Assembly (NCBI RefSeq): GCF_000719135.1
Contig: NZ_JOEK01000006.1
Coordinates: 1 to 64,000 of the forward strand
Source of the DNA: Streptomyces avicenniae
GTDB lineage: Bacteria > Actinomycetota > Actinomycetes > Streptomycetales > Streptomycetaceae
Direction of reading: 5' to 3'
Length of the DNA stretch: 64,000 bases
Below are positions 32,438-41,855 of this stretch, piece by piece. The translations under genes were made by a program, and so were the position numbers. How positions within the stretch are numbered: the first letter of the stretch is position 1; each line of letters begins with the position of its first letter. The notes below the pieces were generated by a model. The model saw only the letters and a program-made list of their open reading frames with translations. It was not told where the DNA came from and made no database searches.

Positions 32438-33501
32438 CCGCGCTCCCAGAAGCTCGGGCCGGGGGGCTCGTCGAAGTCGCCGCGCGCTTCGAGGAATCCG
32501 TCGTCGTTCACAGTGATACGCAGCTGCGGCAGCGCGTGGCCCGCCGGTCCGAAGAGCACCCGGGCGCCGTCCGACAGGTCGAACGTGGACTGGTGACAGG
32601 GGCACAGCGCGTGGTGCGTCTGCTGCTCGTACAGCGTCGCCGGGCAGCCGATGTGGGTGCAGATCTTCGAGTAGCACAGGATGCCCTCGTGACCCCACTC
32701 GGCCGACTTCGCGTCCTTGATGTCGTCGGGCTGGAGACGGACCAGCATGACCGCGGCCTTGGCGATCTCGACGTGGAAGTCCTCGTCGTGCGGGCTCATC
32801 CCCTCGGGCATGGCCTGGGTGAGCGAGCCGACGGTGATGTCCTCGGGGCGCAGCGGCTGCATGGTGGACTCGTTGATGATCAGCGAGCCCGCCTTCCACT
32901 TGGTGTGGCGCAGCTTGTCGTGCGGCAGCGGGCCGAGGTCGCGCAGCAGGACGACGCCCGCGAGCGGGACGACGGCGACCGCGCCGAGCATCGTGTTGCG
33001 CACCAGCTTGCGGCGGCCGATCTGCGACTCGGCGGCGCCCTTGCGGAACTCCGCGAAGACGTGCGCGCGGACCTCGGGCGTCGCCTCGATCGGGTGGCGC
33101 TCGTCCGGGGTCTCGACGTCGCTCATCAGGGTGCGTGCCCAGTGCACGGCGCCCGCGCCGATGCAGAAGAGGGCGAGCCCCAGCGTCAGGCCGAGCGAGA
33201 AGTTCAGGCCGCTGACATGGCCGAACGGCCAGATGTAGACGATCCGGTCGATCGGGATGGCGACGTAGGAGGCGATGAAGCCGATCGTCGCGAGGATCGA
33301 GACGGTGAACAGGAGGGCCACGGTGCGCTCGGAGCGCTTGGCCGCCCGTTCGTCGATGTCCTGCCTGCGGTGCTCGTGCGGCGGCAGACCCGGGTCGGCG
33401 AACGGGTCGTCCGCCGGGGTCAGCGCACCGTCGGACCGGTGCTCGGGGAGGTGCTCGCCCGCGGCGCCGTGCTGGGGTTCGGGTTCGTCGTGGCTAGTCA
33501 T
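32434..33501 (-). CDS. qcrA: Rieske iron-sulfur subunit of cytochrome bc complex
   Basis: 355 residues. The actinobacterial form has three transmembrane helices (about 60-80, 100-120, 165-185) before the Rieske domain. [2Fe-2S] ligands are visible in CTHIGCPATLY and CPCHQSTFD. It passes electrons from menaquinol to cytochrome cc. ATG 33501 overlaps the qcrC stop (ATGA), and its own stop overlaps the qcrB start, so the three subunits are translated in a chain. Confidence 0.97.
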   Translation of the reverse strand: MTSHDEPEPQHGAAGEHLPEHRSDGALTPADDPFADPGLPPHEHRRQDIDERAAKRSERTVALLFTVSILATIGFIASYVAIPIDRIVYIWPFGHVSGLNFSLGLTLGLALFCIGAGAVHWARTLMSDVETPDERHPIEATPEVRAHVFAEFRKGAAESQIGRRKLVRNTMLGAVAVVPLAGVVLLRDLGPLPHDKLRHTKWKAGSLIINESTMQPLRPEDITVGSLTQAMPEGMSPHDEDFHVEIAKAAVMLVRLQPDDIKDAKSAEWGHEGILCYSKICTHIGCPATLYEQQTHHALCPCHQSTFDLSDGARVLFGPAGHALPQLRITVNDDGFLEARGDFDEPPGPSFWERG

Positions 33502-34307
33502 GACTTCCTGGCCTTCGTGCTCCGGGCGCCGATCCAGACGGCGACGGCGATGAGGGCGCCGATGCCGATCGTCCAGGCGAACAGACCCTCGCCGACCGGG
33601 CCGTAGCCACCGAGCGCGAAGCCGCCTGGCTGCGCGGAGTCCGAGGTGTTGACCTCGTCGAGCCAGGCGATGATGTCGCGCTTGTCCTGCTCGGTGAGCG
33701 TGGTGTCCGGGAAGGAGGGCATGTTCTGCGGGCCGGTGAGCATGGCCTCGTAGATGTGGCGGGGTTCCACGTTGTAGAGGTTGGGTGCTTCCTTGCCGTG
33801 CGTCAGGGCACCGCCCTCGCCGGTGAAGTTGTGGCACTGGGAGCAGTTCGAGCGGAACAGCTCCCCACCGCGTGCCACGTCGCCCTGCGCCGGGTCGTAC
33901 ACGTCGGGGTCGGGGACGGCGGGGCCGGGGCCCAGGGAGGCGATGAACGCGGCGAGCTGGTCGATCTCGGCCTGCGTGTAGACCGCGGGCTTGGCCGGGG
34001 CCTGCGGACCGGGCTGCTGGAGCGGCATGCGCCCGGTCGCGACCTGGAAGTCCACGGACGCGGCGCCGACGCCCACCAGCGACGGCCCGTCGCTGCCGCC
34101 CTGACCGTTGCTGCCGTGGCAGCTGGAGCAGCCGACGTCGTACAGCTGCCTGCCCTCCTCGATGGCGAGGGACTGGGCCGAGTTGTCGGCCTGCGCCTCA
34201 CCGGCGGGGGCGAACGCGGCGTACAGCCCCCCTGTGGCCGCCAGCGCGAGGAGGAGGACGACGAGCGCCGCCAGCGGATGGCGCCGTCGTGCGGAGAGCT
34301 TTTTCAC
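33498..34307 (-). CDS. qcrC: Diheme cytochrome c subunit of cytochrome bc complex
   Basis: 269 residues with an N-terminal signal anchor, two cytochrome c domains (heme sites CSSCH near residue 60 and CSQCH near 156) and a C-terminal membrane helix (LFAWTIGIGALIAVAVWIGA). This diheme protein replaces soluble cytochrome c and wires the bcc complex directly to the aa3 oxidase in actinobacteria. The start is GTG 34307. It lies 84 bases downstream of ctaE. Confidence 0.97.
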   Translation of the reverse strand: MKKLSARRRHPLAALVVLLLALAATGGLYAAFAPAGEAQADNSAQSLAIEEGRQLYDVGCSSCHGSNGQGGSDGPSLVGVGAASVDFQVATGRMPLQQPGPQAPAKPAVYTQAEIDQLAAFIASLGPGPAVPDPDVYDPAQGDVARGGELFRSNCSQCHNFTGEGGALTHGKEAPNLYNVEPRHIYEAMLTGPQNMPSFPDTTLTEQDKRDIIAWLDEVNTSDSAQPGGFALGGYGPVGEGLFAWTIGIGALIAVAVWIGARSTKARKS

Positions 34308-34391
34308 GGATTACCCCGGTATCAGGATCTTCTGCGTCGGTGCTGATGGGTCGGGCATGCGGACGTGCGGTGAGGCAGCGGCGACCGACGC

Positions 34392-35012
34392 CTACTTGAT
34401 CAGGTAGATGGTGGCGAAGAGGCCGATCCACACGACGTCCACGAAGTGCCAGTAGTAGGACACGACGATCGCCGTGGTGGCCTGTTCGTGCGTGAACCGC
34501 CGGGCCGCGTAGGTCCTGCCGAGGACGAGGAGGAACGCGATCAGGCCGCCGAGGACGTGCAGGCCGTGGAACCCGGTGGTGAGGTAGAACGCCGAGCCGT
34601 ACGGGTCGGAGGAGATCGAGATGCCCTCGTGCTTCACCAGCTCGGTGTACTCCGTCACCTGCCCGCCGATGAAGATCGCCCCCATGGCGAAGGTGACCAC
34701 GAACCAGCCGCGGAGCTTCTTGACGTCGCCACGCTCCGCGGCGAAGACGCCGAGCTGGCAGGTCAGGGAGGAGAGCACGAGGATCGTGGTGTTCCCCAGC
34801 GAGAAGGGCACGTTCAGCGTGTCGGCCTTCTCGCTCCAGAAGTCAGGACCCATCACCGAGCGCAGGGTGAAGTACATCGCGAAGAGGGCCGCGAAGAACA
34901 TCAGCTCGGAACTCAGCCAGATGACCGTTCCGACGCTGGTGACGTTCGGTCGGTTGACCGAGGGGGTCGCGTGCCCTGTTTCTACTGCTGTTGCTGTCGC
35001 CACGCCCGTCAT
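34392..35012 (-). CDS. ctaE: Cytochrome c oxidase subunit III
   Basis: 206-residue, five-helix subunit of the aa3 oxidase. It matches the family in [29 protein letters not shown], the long helices through [22 protein letters not shown], and [20 protein letters not shown]...[24 protein letters not shown] 35012 gives the expected N-terminus [14 protein letters not shown]; the frame extends upstream into the divergent promoter. It heads the ctaE-qcrCAB operon, as is standard in actinobacteria. Confidence 0.96.
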   Translation of the reverse strand: MTGVATATAVETGHATPSVNRPNVTSVGTVIWLSSELMFFAALFAMYFTLRSVMGPDFWSEKADTLNVPFSLGNTTILVLSSLTCQLGVFAAERGDVKKLRGWFVVTFAMGAIFIGGQVTEYTELVKHEGISISSDPYGSAFYLTTGFHGLHVLGGLIAFLLVLGRTYAARRFTHEQATTAIVVSYYWHFVDVVWIGLFATIYLIK

Positions 35013-35112
35013 TATGTCGGTCGCCGTTCCGGCACTTGTCTCGGGGGTGGGGTTCGGTGTGTCCACGGAGTAGCATCCGCGGAACGGAACACTCGCGACC
35101 CGCGGAGGAACG

Positions 35113-35514
35113 ATGGGACGCACCGCAACGGTGCTGGTCTACAGCGACGACTCGAACACCCGCGAGCAGGTGCGCCTCGCGGCGGGCCGCCGTCCGGCCG
35201 CGGACCTTCCCGAGATCACGTACGTGGAGTGCGCGACGCTCCCCGCGGTGCTCTCCGAGCTGGAGAAGGGCGGCATCGACGTCTGCGTCCTGGACGGCGA
35301 GGCGACCCCGGCGGGCGGGATGGGCGTGTGCCGCCAGATCAAGGACGAGATCTTCGCGTGCCCGCCGGTGCTGGTCCTGATCGGCCGCCCGCAGGATGCC
35401 TGGCTCGCCACCTGGAGCCGCGCCGAGGCGGCCGTGGCTCACCCGATCGACCCCGTGGATCTCGCCGCGGGGCTGACGGCACTGCTCCGTACGGCCCTGC
35501 CCGCCTCCGTCTGA
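35113..35514 (+). CDS. Receiver-like (atypical response regulator) protein
   Basis: 133-residue single-domain protein with a CheY-like layout: acidic pair YSDD at 10-13, phosphoacceptor-like [17 protein letters not shown], strand PPVLVLIG and loop [13 protein letters not shown]. The conserved lysine of receivers (KPxxP) is replaced by His, so phosphorylation-driven switching is uncertain. There is no output domain. ATG 35113 follows GGAGGAACG, and TAGCAT at about 35072-35077 may be its -10. It is divergent from ctaE and lies between the two halves of the respiratory cluster. Confidence 0.78.
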   Translation: MGRTATVLVYSDDSNTREQVRLAAGRRPAADLPEITYVECATLPAVLSELEKGGIDVCVLDGEATPAGGMGVCRQIKDEIFACPPVLVLIGRPQDAWLATWSRAEAAVAHPIDPVDLAAGLTALLRTALPASV

Positions 35515-35532
35515 CGGGTCCCGCGCACGGCG

Positions 35533-35584
35533 CTCAGCGGCGCCCGGGGGCGCCGCTGAGGGGGCCGGGGCCCGCGGGCCCCGG
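35533..35584. terminator. Twin hairpins between convergent genes
   Basis: The first hairpin pairs CTCAGCGGCGCC with GGCGCCGCTGAG (35533-35560). The second, at 35565-35584, is the perfect 20-bp palindrome CCGGGGCCCGCGGGCCCCGG. They separate the receiver-like gene from the L,D-transpeptidase gene and could stop transcription from both sides. Confidence 0.8.
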
Positions 35585-35609
35585 TGTCGGTGTCCGGCCG
35601 ACGGACGGG

Positions 35610-36950
35610 TCAGACGGCCGGGGTGAGACGGGCCTCGGCCGGTTCCCCGTTGCCGCCGTCCGCGTCCCCACGCCCGGTCCCGGCCTTCTTCTTCGTGGTC
35701 TTCCCCGCCTCGCCGGTGCCGCCCGTCTCCCCGGCCGGTGCGTCGGCGGCGGTGTTCTGGAGCGCGCTCCCGGCCAGCCACTCGTCCCAGCTCAGGTTCC
35801 AGTCGCCGAAGCCGTTGCCGAACGGCGCCATGTCCTCGCCGAAGCCGTTGACGTGCTCGACGATGTCACCCGGCTTGACGAGTTCGTAGAACCACTGGGC
35901 GTTGTCCGTGCTCAGGCCCGTGCAGCCGTGGCTGACGTTGGCCGAGCCCTGCGACCCCACCGACCACGGCGCGCCGTGCACGTACTCGCCGCTCCACGTC
36001 AGCCGCGCGGCCCAGTACACGGGCAGGTCGTAGGAGTCCGCCGAGCCCGCCGGGATGCCGATGCTGGTGCCGGTCATCCGGACGTACTGCTCCCGGCCGA
36101 GGATGACCTTCTTGCCGTTGCGGGTCGCGAAGCCCTCCTTGCCCGTCGTGATGGGGAGGGTCTTCACCTCCTCGCCGTTGACGGAGACCGTCATGTGGTG
36201 GGAGCCGATGTCGGCGACGGCCTCGACGCGGTCACCGGTCGTCAGCTTGAGCTTCTTGCTCTCGCCGCCGCGCAGGTTCTTGCCGACGGCCAGGCCGTCG
36301 AGCTGCGAGGTGACCGTGATGGTGGCGTTCGCGGGCCAGTACTCCTGCGGCCTGTAGTGCAGCTCCTTGTCGTCCACCCAGTGCCAGGCGCCCTCGACGG
36401 CGGGCTCCGAGGTGACGTTCAGGGCCGCCTCGACCACGGCGCGGCCCGCCTGGTCGCCGACGCCCTTGCTGAGCGTCGCGGTGAGCGGCTGGCCGACGCC
36501 GTAGGTGCCCGCGTCGGGGCCGAAGGTGACGTCGAGGCGCTGGGCGTCGGACTCACGGGTACGGAACGTGTGGACGCCGCGGCCCGGTGAGCCGCCGCCG
36601 TTCTCCGTACTCACCTTGACGGTGTACTCCGCGCCCGCGGCGAGCGGCGTCGTGCTGCGCCAGCCGCGGCCGTCGGCGGTGAGTTCGCCGGTGAGGGTGC
36701 GGCCGTCGCCGTCGGTGGCGACCACGTCGGTGATCCGCGAGCCCGACCCCTTGGCGGTGATGCTGAGGGGCGTGTCGGGATCGACGTCGGCACCGTCGCG
36801 CTTGCCTGCGGTACCGAAGGAGAGCTGTCCGGCGGCGTCGTACGCCTCCCCGGCCAGGGGCTTCGCGCCGCCACCACAGGCGGTGAGCCCGGCCATCAGG
36901 GGGGCCAGTACGAGAGCGCAGCCGAGCTGTATCCGCGTTTTCTGACTCAT
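35610..36950 (-). CDS. L,D-transpeptidase lipoprotein
   Basis: 446-residue lipoprotein (lipobox LTAC near residue 24). Two Ig-like domains (about 45-250) precede the YkuD catalytic domain (about 250-385) with the signature GSANVSHGCTGLS (catalytic Cys and His). A Gly/Lys-rich tail of about 55 residues ends it. The layout is that of mycobacterial LdtMt2, which forms 3-3 cross-links in peptidoglycan. ATG 36950 is preferred; a GTG two codons upstream is possible. It lies between the cta and qcr gene groups but has no evident respiratory role. Confidence 0.93.
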   Translation of the reverse strand: MSQKTRIQLGCALVLAPLMAGLTACGGGAKPLAGEAYDAAGQLSFGTAGKRDGADVDPDTPLSITAKGSGSRITDVVATDGDGRTLTGELTADGRGWRSTTPLAAGAEYTVKVSTENGGGSPGRGVHTFRTRESDAQRLDVTFGPDAGTYGVGQPLTATLSKGVGDQAGRAVVEAALNVTSEPAVEGAWHWVDDKELHYRPQEYWPANATITVTSQLDGLAVGKNLRGGESKKLKLTTGDRVEAVADIGSHHMTVSVNGEEVKTLPITTGKEGFATRNGKKVILGREQYVRMTGTSIGIPAGSADSYDLPVYWAARLTWSGEYVHGAPWSVGSQGSANVSHGCTGLSTDNAQWFYELVKPGDIVEHVNGFGEDMAPFGNGFGDWNLSWDEWLAGSALQNTAADAPAGETGGTGEAGKTTKKKAGTGRGDADGGNGEPAEARLTPAV

Positions 36951-37041
36951 GACCACAACGTAAGGACACTCACCCGAGGCGGCACGCTGAGTGACTGCAT
37001 ACGGGTGGGAGGGTGCGCCGGACGGTGGAGGGAACGCGAAA

Positions 37042-37072
37042 GGTGGCCCGCGCGGAACCCGCGCGGGCCACC
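37042..37072 (-). terminator. Terminator after ctaF
   Basis: GGTGGCCCGCGCG and CGCGCGGGCCACC form a perfect 13-bp stem with a 5-base loop, 43 bases past the ctaF stop on the minus strand. On that strand a short TTTCGCG follows. Confidence 0.88.
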
Positions 37073-37114
37073 CTTCCTGATCAGTACCGGTCTGCCCGGG
37101 ACGTCACGCGGACG

Positions 37115-37513
37115 TCACTGGTTCTGGTTCTCGCCCCGGTAGTACTCGTAGACCCACAGCCACAGGCCCACCAGGAGCAGCGGGGCCGTGAAGTAGAGCA
37201 GCCACCAGCCGAAGACCGGGGACATGAAGGCGAACAGACCGCCGCCCGCCAGGGCCAGCGGCGCCCAGCTGTGCGGGCTGAAGAAGCCGACCTCACCGGC
37301 GTCGTCGGCGACGTCGGCGTCCTTGTTGTCCTGGGCCCCGGCGTCCACCCGGCGGGCGGTGAAGACCAGGTAGAAGCCGATCATGGCGCTCAGCGCGAAG
37401 GCCAGGAAGAGGCCGGTGGTACCGACCGGCTCCTGGGACCACACGCCGTAGACGATCGCCACGGCCAGCATGAAGACCGCGAGCCAGCTGAAGAGGTGTC
37501 CCTGGATTCTCAC
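37115..37513 (-). CDS. ctaF: Cytochrome c oxidase subunit IV (actinobacterial type)
   Basis: 132-residue membrane protein with four helices (about 8-24, 33-49, 87-105 and 108-124), matching the accessory subunit IV found only in actinobacterial aa3 oxidases. The opening [24 protein letters not shown] segment and the closing [11 protein letters not shown] are typical. GTG 37513 overlaps the ctaD stop (GTGA). It is the last gene of ctaC-ctaD-ctaF. Confidence 0.93.
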   Translation of the reverse strand: MRIQGHLFSWLAVFMLAVAIVYGVWSQEPVGTTGLFLAFALSAMIGFYLVFTARRVDAGAQDNKDADVADDAGEVGFFSPHSWAPLALAGGGLFAFMSPVFGWWLLYFTAPLLLVGLWLWVYEYYRGENQNQ

Positions 37514-39237
37514 TGGCCGGCCTCCTTGCCGGTGAGGGCCTCCAACTCGTGGCGGGCGTCGTTCTCCAGCGAGTCGAGCGCGGCGACCTCGGGGTGGTGC
37601 AGGTCGAACGCGGGCGACTCGGACCGGATCTTGGGCAGGGTGAGGAAGTTGTGCCGCGGCGGGGGCGACGAGGTGGCCCACTCCAGGGAGCGGCCGTAGC
37701 CCCACGGGTCGTCGGCGTTGACCGGCTCGCCGTACTTCCACGTCTTCCAGACGTTGTAGAAGAACGGCAGCATCGACAGGCCGAGCAGGAAGGAGCTGAT
37801 GGTCGAGATGGTGTTCAGCGCCGTGAAGCCGTCGGCCGCCAGGTAGTCGGCGTACCGGCGGGGCATGCCCTCCGCGCCGAGCCAGTGCTGGACGAGGAAC
37901 GTGCCGTGGAAGCCGATGAACAGCGTCCAGAACGTGATCTTGCCGAGCCGTTCGTCCAGCATCTTGCCGGTCCACTTGGGCCACCAGAAATGGAATCCGG
38001 CGAACATCGCGAAGACCACCGTGCCGAAGACCACGTAATGGAAGTGGGCGACGACGAAATAGCTGTCGGAGACGGCGAAGTCGAGCGGCGGGGACGCCAG
38101 GATGACACCGGTCAGACCACCGAAGAGGAAGGTGATCAGGAATCCGATGGACCAGAGCATCGGTGTCTCGAAACTCAGTGATCCCTTCCACATGGTGCCG
38201 ATCCAGTTGAAGAACTTCACACCGGTCGGTACCGCGATGAGGAAGGTCATGAAGGAGAAGAACGGCAGCAGGACCGCGCCCGTGACGTACATGTGGTGCG
38301 CCCACACCGTCACCGAGAGACCGGCGATGGTGATCGTCGCGGCGACCAGGCCGATGTAGCCGAAGATGGGCTTGCGGCTGAACACCGGGATGACTTCGGA
38401 GATGATGCCGAAGAACGGCAGGGCGATGATGTACACCTCTGGATGGCCGAAGAACCAGAAGAGGTGTTGCCACAGGATCGCGCCGCCGTTGGCCGCGTCG
38501 AAGATATGGGCCCCGAAGGTCCTGTCGGCCTCCAGGGCGAAGAGCGCGGCGGCCAGCACCGGGAAGGCGAGCAGGACGAGGACACCGGTCAGCAGGACGT
38601 TCCAGGTGAAGATGGGCATCCGGAACATCGTCATGCCGGGTGCGCGCATGCAGATGATGGTCGTGATGAAGTTGACCGAGCCCAGGATCGTGCCGAAGCC
38701 GGAGAACGCGAGACCCATGATCCACATGTCGGACCCGAGTCCTGGTGATCGGATCGCGTCCGACAGGGGTGAGTAGGCGAACCAGCCGAACCCGGCCGCG
38801 CCCTGCGGCGTCAGGAAGCCGCCGACGGCGAGCAGGCTGCCGAAGAGGTACAGCCAGTACGCGAACATGTTCAGCCGGGGGAACGCCACGTCGGGCGCGC
38901 CGATCTGAAGGGGCATGATCCAGTTCGCGAAGCCCGAGAACAGGGGCGTCGCGAACATCAGCAGCATCACCGTGCCGTGCATGGTGAAGAGCTGGTTGAA
39001 CTGCTCCTTCGAGACCATCTGCATGCCCGGCCGGGCCAGCTCGGCGCGCATGACGAGCGCCATGATGCCGCCGAGGATGAAGAAGGCGAACGAGGTGATC
39101 AGGTACAGCGACCCGATCGTCTTGTGGTCGGTGGTCGTCAGCCACTTGATCACGGTGGAGCCGGGCCGCTTGGGCCGCGCGGCCGGTGGCGGCGGCGCCA
39201 CGGTGTCGGCCGCCTGCCGTTCTTCGAGGATACTCAC
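37510..39237 (-). CDS. ctaD: Cytochrome c oxidase subunit I
   Basis: 575-residue heme-copper oxidase core with about 12 helices. It has [13 protein letters not shown] at the N-terminus, the CuB/tyrosine segment [24 protein letters not shown] with two CuB histidines, and [19 protein letters not shown] with the heme ligands. It reduces oxygen to water and pumps protons. GTG 39237 overlaps the ctaC stop by 4 bases. Confidence 0.98.
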   Translation of the reverse strand: MSILEERQAADTVAPPPPAARPKRPGSTVIKWLTTTDHKTIGSLYLITSFAFFILGGIMALVMRAELARPGMQMVSKEQFNQLFTMHGTVMLLMFATPLFSGFANWIMPLQIGAPDVAFPRLNMFAYWLYLFGSLLAVGGFLTPQGAAGFGWFAYSPLSDAIRSPGLGSDMWIMGLAFSGFGTILGSVNFITTIICMRAPGMTMFRMPIFTWNVLLTGVLVLLAFPVLAAALFALEADRTFGAHIFDAANGGAILWQHLFWFFGHPEVYIIALPFFGIISEVIPVFSRKPIFGYIGLVAATITIAGLSVTVWAHHMYVTGAVLLPFFSFMTFLIAVPTGVKFFNWIGTMWKGSLSFETPMLWSIGFLITFLFGGLTGVILASPPLDFAVSDSYFVVAHFHYVVFGTVVFAMFAGFHFWWPKWTGKMLDERLGKITFWTLFIGFHGTFLVQHWLGAEGMPRRYADYLAADGFTALNTISTISSFLLGLSMLPFFYNVWKTWKYGEPVNADDPWGYGRSLEWATSSPPPRHNFLTLPKIRSESPAFDLHHPEVAALDSLENDARHELEALTGKEAGQ

Positions 39238-40202
39238 GCTCGCCCCTCGTTGGTCTCGGCGTTGCGGGCCGCATCGGTCTGCTCGATACCGGCCGGCACG
39301 TAGCCGGTCTGCCCCTCGTCCGCCAGGTCCTGGAGGTAGTCGTCGTACTCCTCGCGGGAGACGACCCTGACGTTGAAGAGCATGCTGGAATGGTCCACGC
39401 CGCACAGCTCCGCGCACTTGCCCCGGAAGGTGCCCTCACGGGTGGGGGTGACCTCGAAGCTGTTGGTGTGGCCGGGGATGGCGTCCATCTTCATGAGGAA
39501 CGGCAGCACCCAGAAGGAGTGGTTGACGTCCCGTGAGGTGATGATGAACTGGGTCGGCTCGTCCACCGGGAGCACCAGGGTCGGGCCCGGGTCGCCGGTG
39601 TTCGGGTCGTGGTCGGCGGGGGTGCCCACCTCGTACACGCCGTCCGCGTTGTCGGGGAAGCGCTCCTGGAACCGGTCCGGGATGGACTCCAGCTCGGGCG
39701 CGTCCTCGGCGAACACGTCGGTGGCGCCGACCGGCTGGATGTAGTTGAACGCCCAGCTCCACTGGAAGCCGACGACGTTCACGACGTTCGGCGGCCGGTC
39801 TGAGGTCTCCAGCAGTTCCGTCTGGTCGCGCGCGGTGAAGTAGAACAGCACCGAGACGATGATGAGCGGAACGAGCGTGTACAGCGCCTCGATCGGGAGG
39901 TTGTACCGGTTCTGCGGCGGTACCTCGACCTTGGTCCGCGAACGGCGGTGGAAGAACACGCTCCACAGGATCAGGCCCCAGACCAGCACGCCTGTGACGA
40001 GAGCGGCGGCCCACGAACCCTGCCAGAGGGACAGGATGCGCGGCGCCTCCTCCGTCACGGGAGTGGGCATGCCGAGGCGGGGGAAGTCCTCGGATGTGCA
40101 ACCTGTGGCGGTTGCCAGGACCAGGCCCGCAAGGAGCGCCTGCGGCAGAATCCTCCGCCGCATCGGGCGCCGCGACGAGCGGTCGGAGCCGTTGGGACTC
40201 AC
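39234..40202 (-). CDS. ctaC: Cytochrome c oxidase subunit II
   Basis: 322-residue lipoprotein-type subunit (ATGCTSE lipobox near residue 33) with two membrane helices (about 60-80 and 105-122) and an extracytoplasmic CuA domain with [22 protein letters not shown] is the electron-entry segment. GTG 40202 (start [10 protein letters not shown]) is chosen because GGAAGG lies 6 nt upstream and it matches streptomycete CtaC as I recall it; the frame is open further upstream. It is the first gene of ctaCDF. Confidence 0.95.
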   Translation of the reverse strand: MSPNGSDRSSRRPMRRRILPQALLAGLVLATATGCTSEDFPRLGMPTPVTEEAPRILSLWQGSWAAALVTGVLVWGLILWSVFFHRRSRTKVEVPPQNRYNLPIEALYTLVPLIIVSVLFYFTARDQTELLETSDRPPNVVNVVGFQWSWAFNYIQPVGATDVFAEDAPELESIPDRFQERFPDNADGVYEVGTPADHDPNTGDPGPTLVLPVDEPTQFIITSRDVNHSFWVLPFLMKMDAIPGHTNSFEVTPTREGTFRGKCAELCGVDHSSMLFNVRVVSREEYDDYLQDLADEGQTGYVPAGIEQTDAARNAETNEGRA

Positions 40203-40388
40203 GTAGCGCCTTCCCGGAGTCTCGCCCATGGTCCGGGATGCCTTCGCACGGAGCGGGGGCCGGCCCTGACACGGGCAGGGGTTTGGATGTTTATGCGGAC
40301 CAAACCCTACTGGACGCTTCCGGGCGCCACGCGAGGAGGGTGCGCCTAACGCGCCGGACGCGGCCGGGGGCATCGGCCGGTGAGGTAT

Positions 40389-40394
40389 TAGCGT
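40389..40394 (+). promoter_or_regulatory. -10 hexamer of leaderless desulfurase gene
   Basis: TAGCGT ends 7 nt before GTG 40402; no ribosome-binding site. Confidence 0.5.
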
Positions 40395-40401
40395 TCCGGG
40401 C

Positions 40402-41820
40402 GTGCCCTACTTCGACGCGGCCTCGTCGCTGCCGCTCCACCCGATCGCCAGGGAAGCCCTCCTCGCCGCGCTGGACGACGGCTGGGCCGATCCCGGCCGC
40501 CTGCACCGCGAGGGCCGCCGCGCGCGGCTCCTGCTGGACGCCGCCAGGGAGACGGCCGCGGCTCAGATCGGCTGCCGCCCCGACGAGCTGGTGTTCACGG
40601 CGTCGGGGACGCGGGCGCTGCACACCGGGATCGAGGGCGCGCTCGCGGGCCGGGCCCGGGTGAGCCGCCGTCTGCTGGTCTCGGCGGTCGAGCACTCGGC
40701 GGTGCTGCACGCGGCGGACGCCCACGCGGACGCGGGCGGCACCGTACGGACGGTCGGGGTGGACAGGGGCGGGCGCGTGGACCCGGCCGAGGTCGCGGCG
40801 GCGATCGACGAGGGTCCCGGCGCGGCGCTGGTCTGCGTGCAGTCGGCGAGTCACGAGGTGGGGACGCGGCAGCCGGTGGAGGAGACGGCGCAGGAGTGCC
40901 GGGCGCGCGGCGTGCCGTTGCTGGTGGACGCGGCGCAGTCGCTGGGCTGGGAGGAACCGGCCGGGGCGTGGTCGCTGCTGGCGGCGAGCGCCCACAAGTG
41001 GGGCGGTCCCGGCGGCGTGGGGTTGCTCGTGGTGCGCAAGGGGGCGCGTTTCGCGCCGCGCGCGCCGGTGGACGAGCGGGAGTCGGGGCGTGCGGCGGGC
41101 TTCGAGAACATCCCGGCGATCGTCGCGGCGGCGGCCTCGCTGCGCGCGGTGCGGGCGGAGGCGGCGGCCGAGGGGGCGCGGCTCGCGGCGCTCGTGGACC
41201 GGATCAGGACGGAGGTACCGCGCCTCGTGCCGGACGTCGCGGTCGTGGGCGACCCGGTGCGGCGGCTGCCGCACATCGTCACCTTCTCCTGCCTGTACGC
41301 GGACGGCGAGGCGCTGCTGCACGCGCTGGACCGGGCGGGCTACTCCGTGTCGTCCGGGTCGTCGTGCACCTCAAGCACACTGACGCCGAGCCATGTGCTG
41401 GTCGCGATGGGCGTGCTGTCGGAGGGGAACGTCCGGGTGTCGCTGCCGCCGGGGACGACGGAGGAGGAGGTGGGGCGCTTCCTGGCCGCGCTGCCCGGCG
41501 CGGTGGCCGGGGTGCGGGCCGAGCTGGCGCCGCCGCCGGTCGCGGAGGCGGGGCCCGCGGACGAGGGGACCGACGGGCCCGACGGACCGGCGACGCTGAC
41601 GCTGGACGCGCTGGGCAAGCTGTGCCCGCTGCCGGTGATCGACCTGGCCCGCGAGATCGGCCGCGTGCCGGTGGGCGGGGTCGTCACCGTCCTGGCCGAC
41701 GACCCGGCGGCCCGGCTCGACATCCCCGCCTGGTGCGGCATGCGGGGGCAGACGTTCCTGGACGAGCGGCCGAACCCCGCGGGGCCAGGCACCGCGTACC
41801 GGGTGCGGCGCGAGAGCTGA
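40402..41820 (+). CDS. Cysteine desulfurase fused to TusA-like domain
   Basis: 472 residues. Residues 1-375 are an IscS/NifS-type PLP enzyme: AVEHSAVLHAA, LVCVQSASHEVGT, ASAHKWGGPGGVG (PLP lysine), and GSSCTSSTLTPSHVL with the persulfide Cys. Residues 390-472 are a TusA/SirA-like sulfur carrier: TLDALGKLCPLPVIDLAREIG, with the sulfur-accepting Cys of the CPxP motif, and VLADDPAARLDIPAWCGMRGQ. The fusion could pass sulfur from the desulfurase active site straight to its own carrier. GTG 40402 has a leaderless -10. The final acceptor (Fe-S cluster, thiolated tRNA or molybdopterin) is unknown. Confidence 0.93.
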   Translation: MPYFDAASSLPLHPIAREALLAALDDGWADPGRLHREGRRARLLLDAARETAAAQIGCRPDELVFTASGTRALHTGIEGALAGRARVSRRLLVSAVEHSAVLHAADAHADAGGTVRTVGVDRGGRVDPAEVAAAIDEGPGAALVCVQSASHEVGTRQPVEETAQECRARGVPLLVDAAQSLGWEEPAGAWSLLAASAHKWGGPGGVGLLVVRKGARFAPRAPVDERESGRAAGFENIPAIVAAAASLRAVRAEAAAEGARLAALVDRIRTEVPRLVPDVAVVGDPVRRLPHIVTFSCLYADGEALLHALDRAGYSVSSGSSCTSSTLTPSHVLVAMGVLSEGNVRVSLPPGTTEEEVGRFLAALPGAVAGVRAELAPPPVAEAGPADEGTDGPDGPATLTLDALGKLCPLPVIDLAREIGRVPVGGVVTVLADDPAARLDIPAWCGMRGQTFLDERPNPAGPGTAYRVRRES

Positions 41821-41855
41821 ACCGCGCCGCGCGGGCCGCCCGTCCGGGGCGCGGC

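Noticed and set aside
37115-39439. 774-codon minus-strand frame covering ctaD and ctaF
   Set aside because: Only its last 132 codons (ctaF) are real. The remainder is ctaD in the wrong frame.
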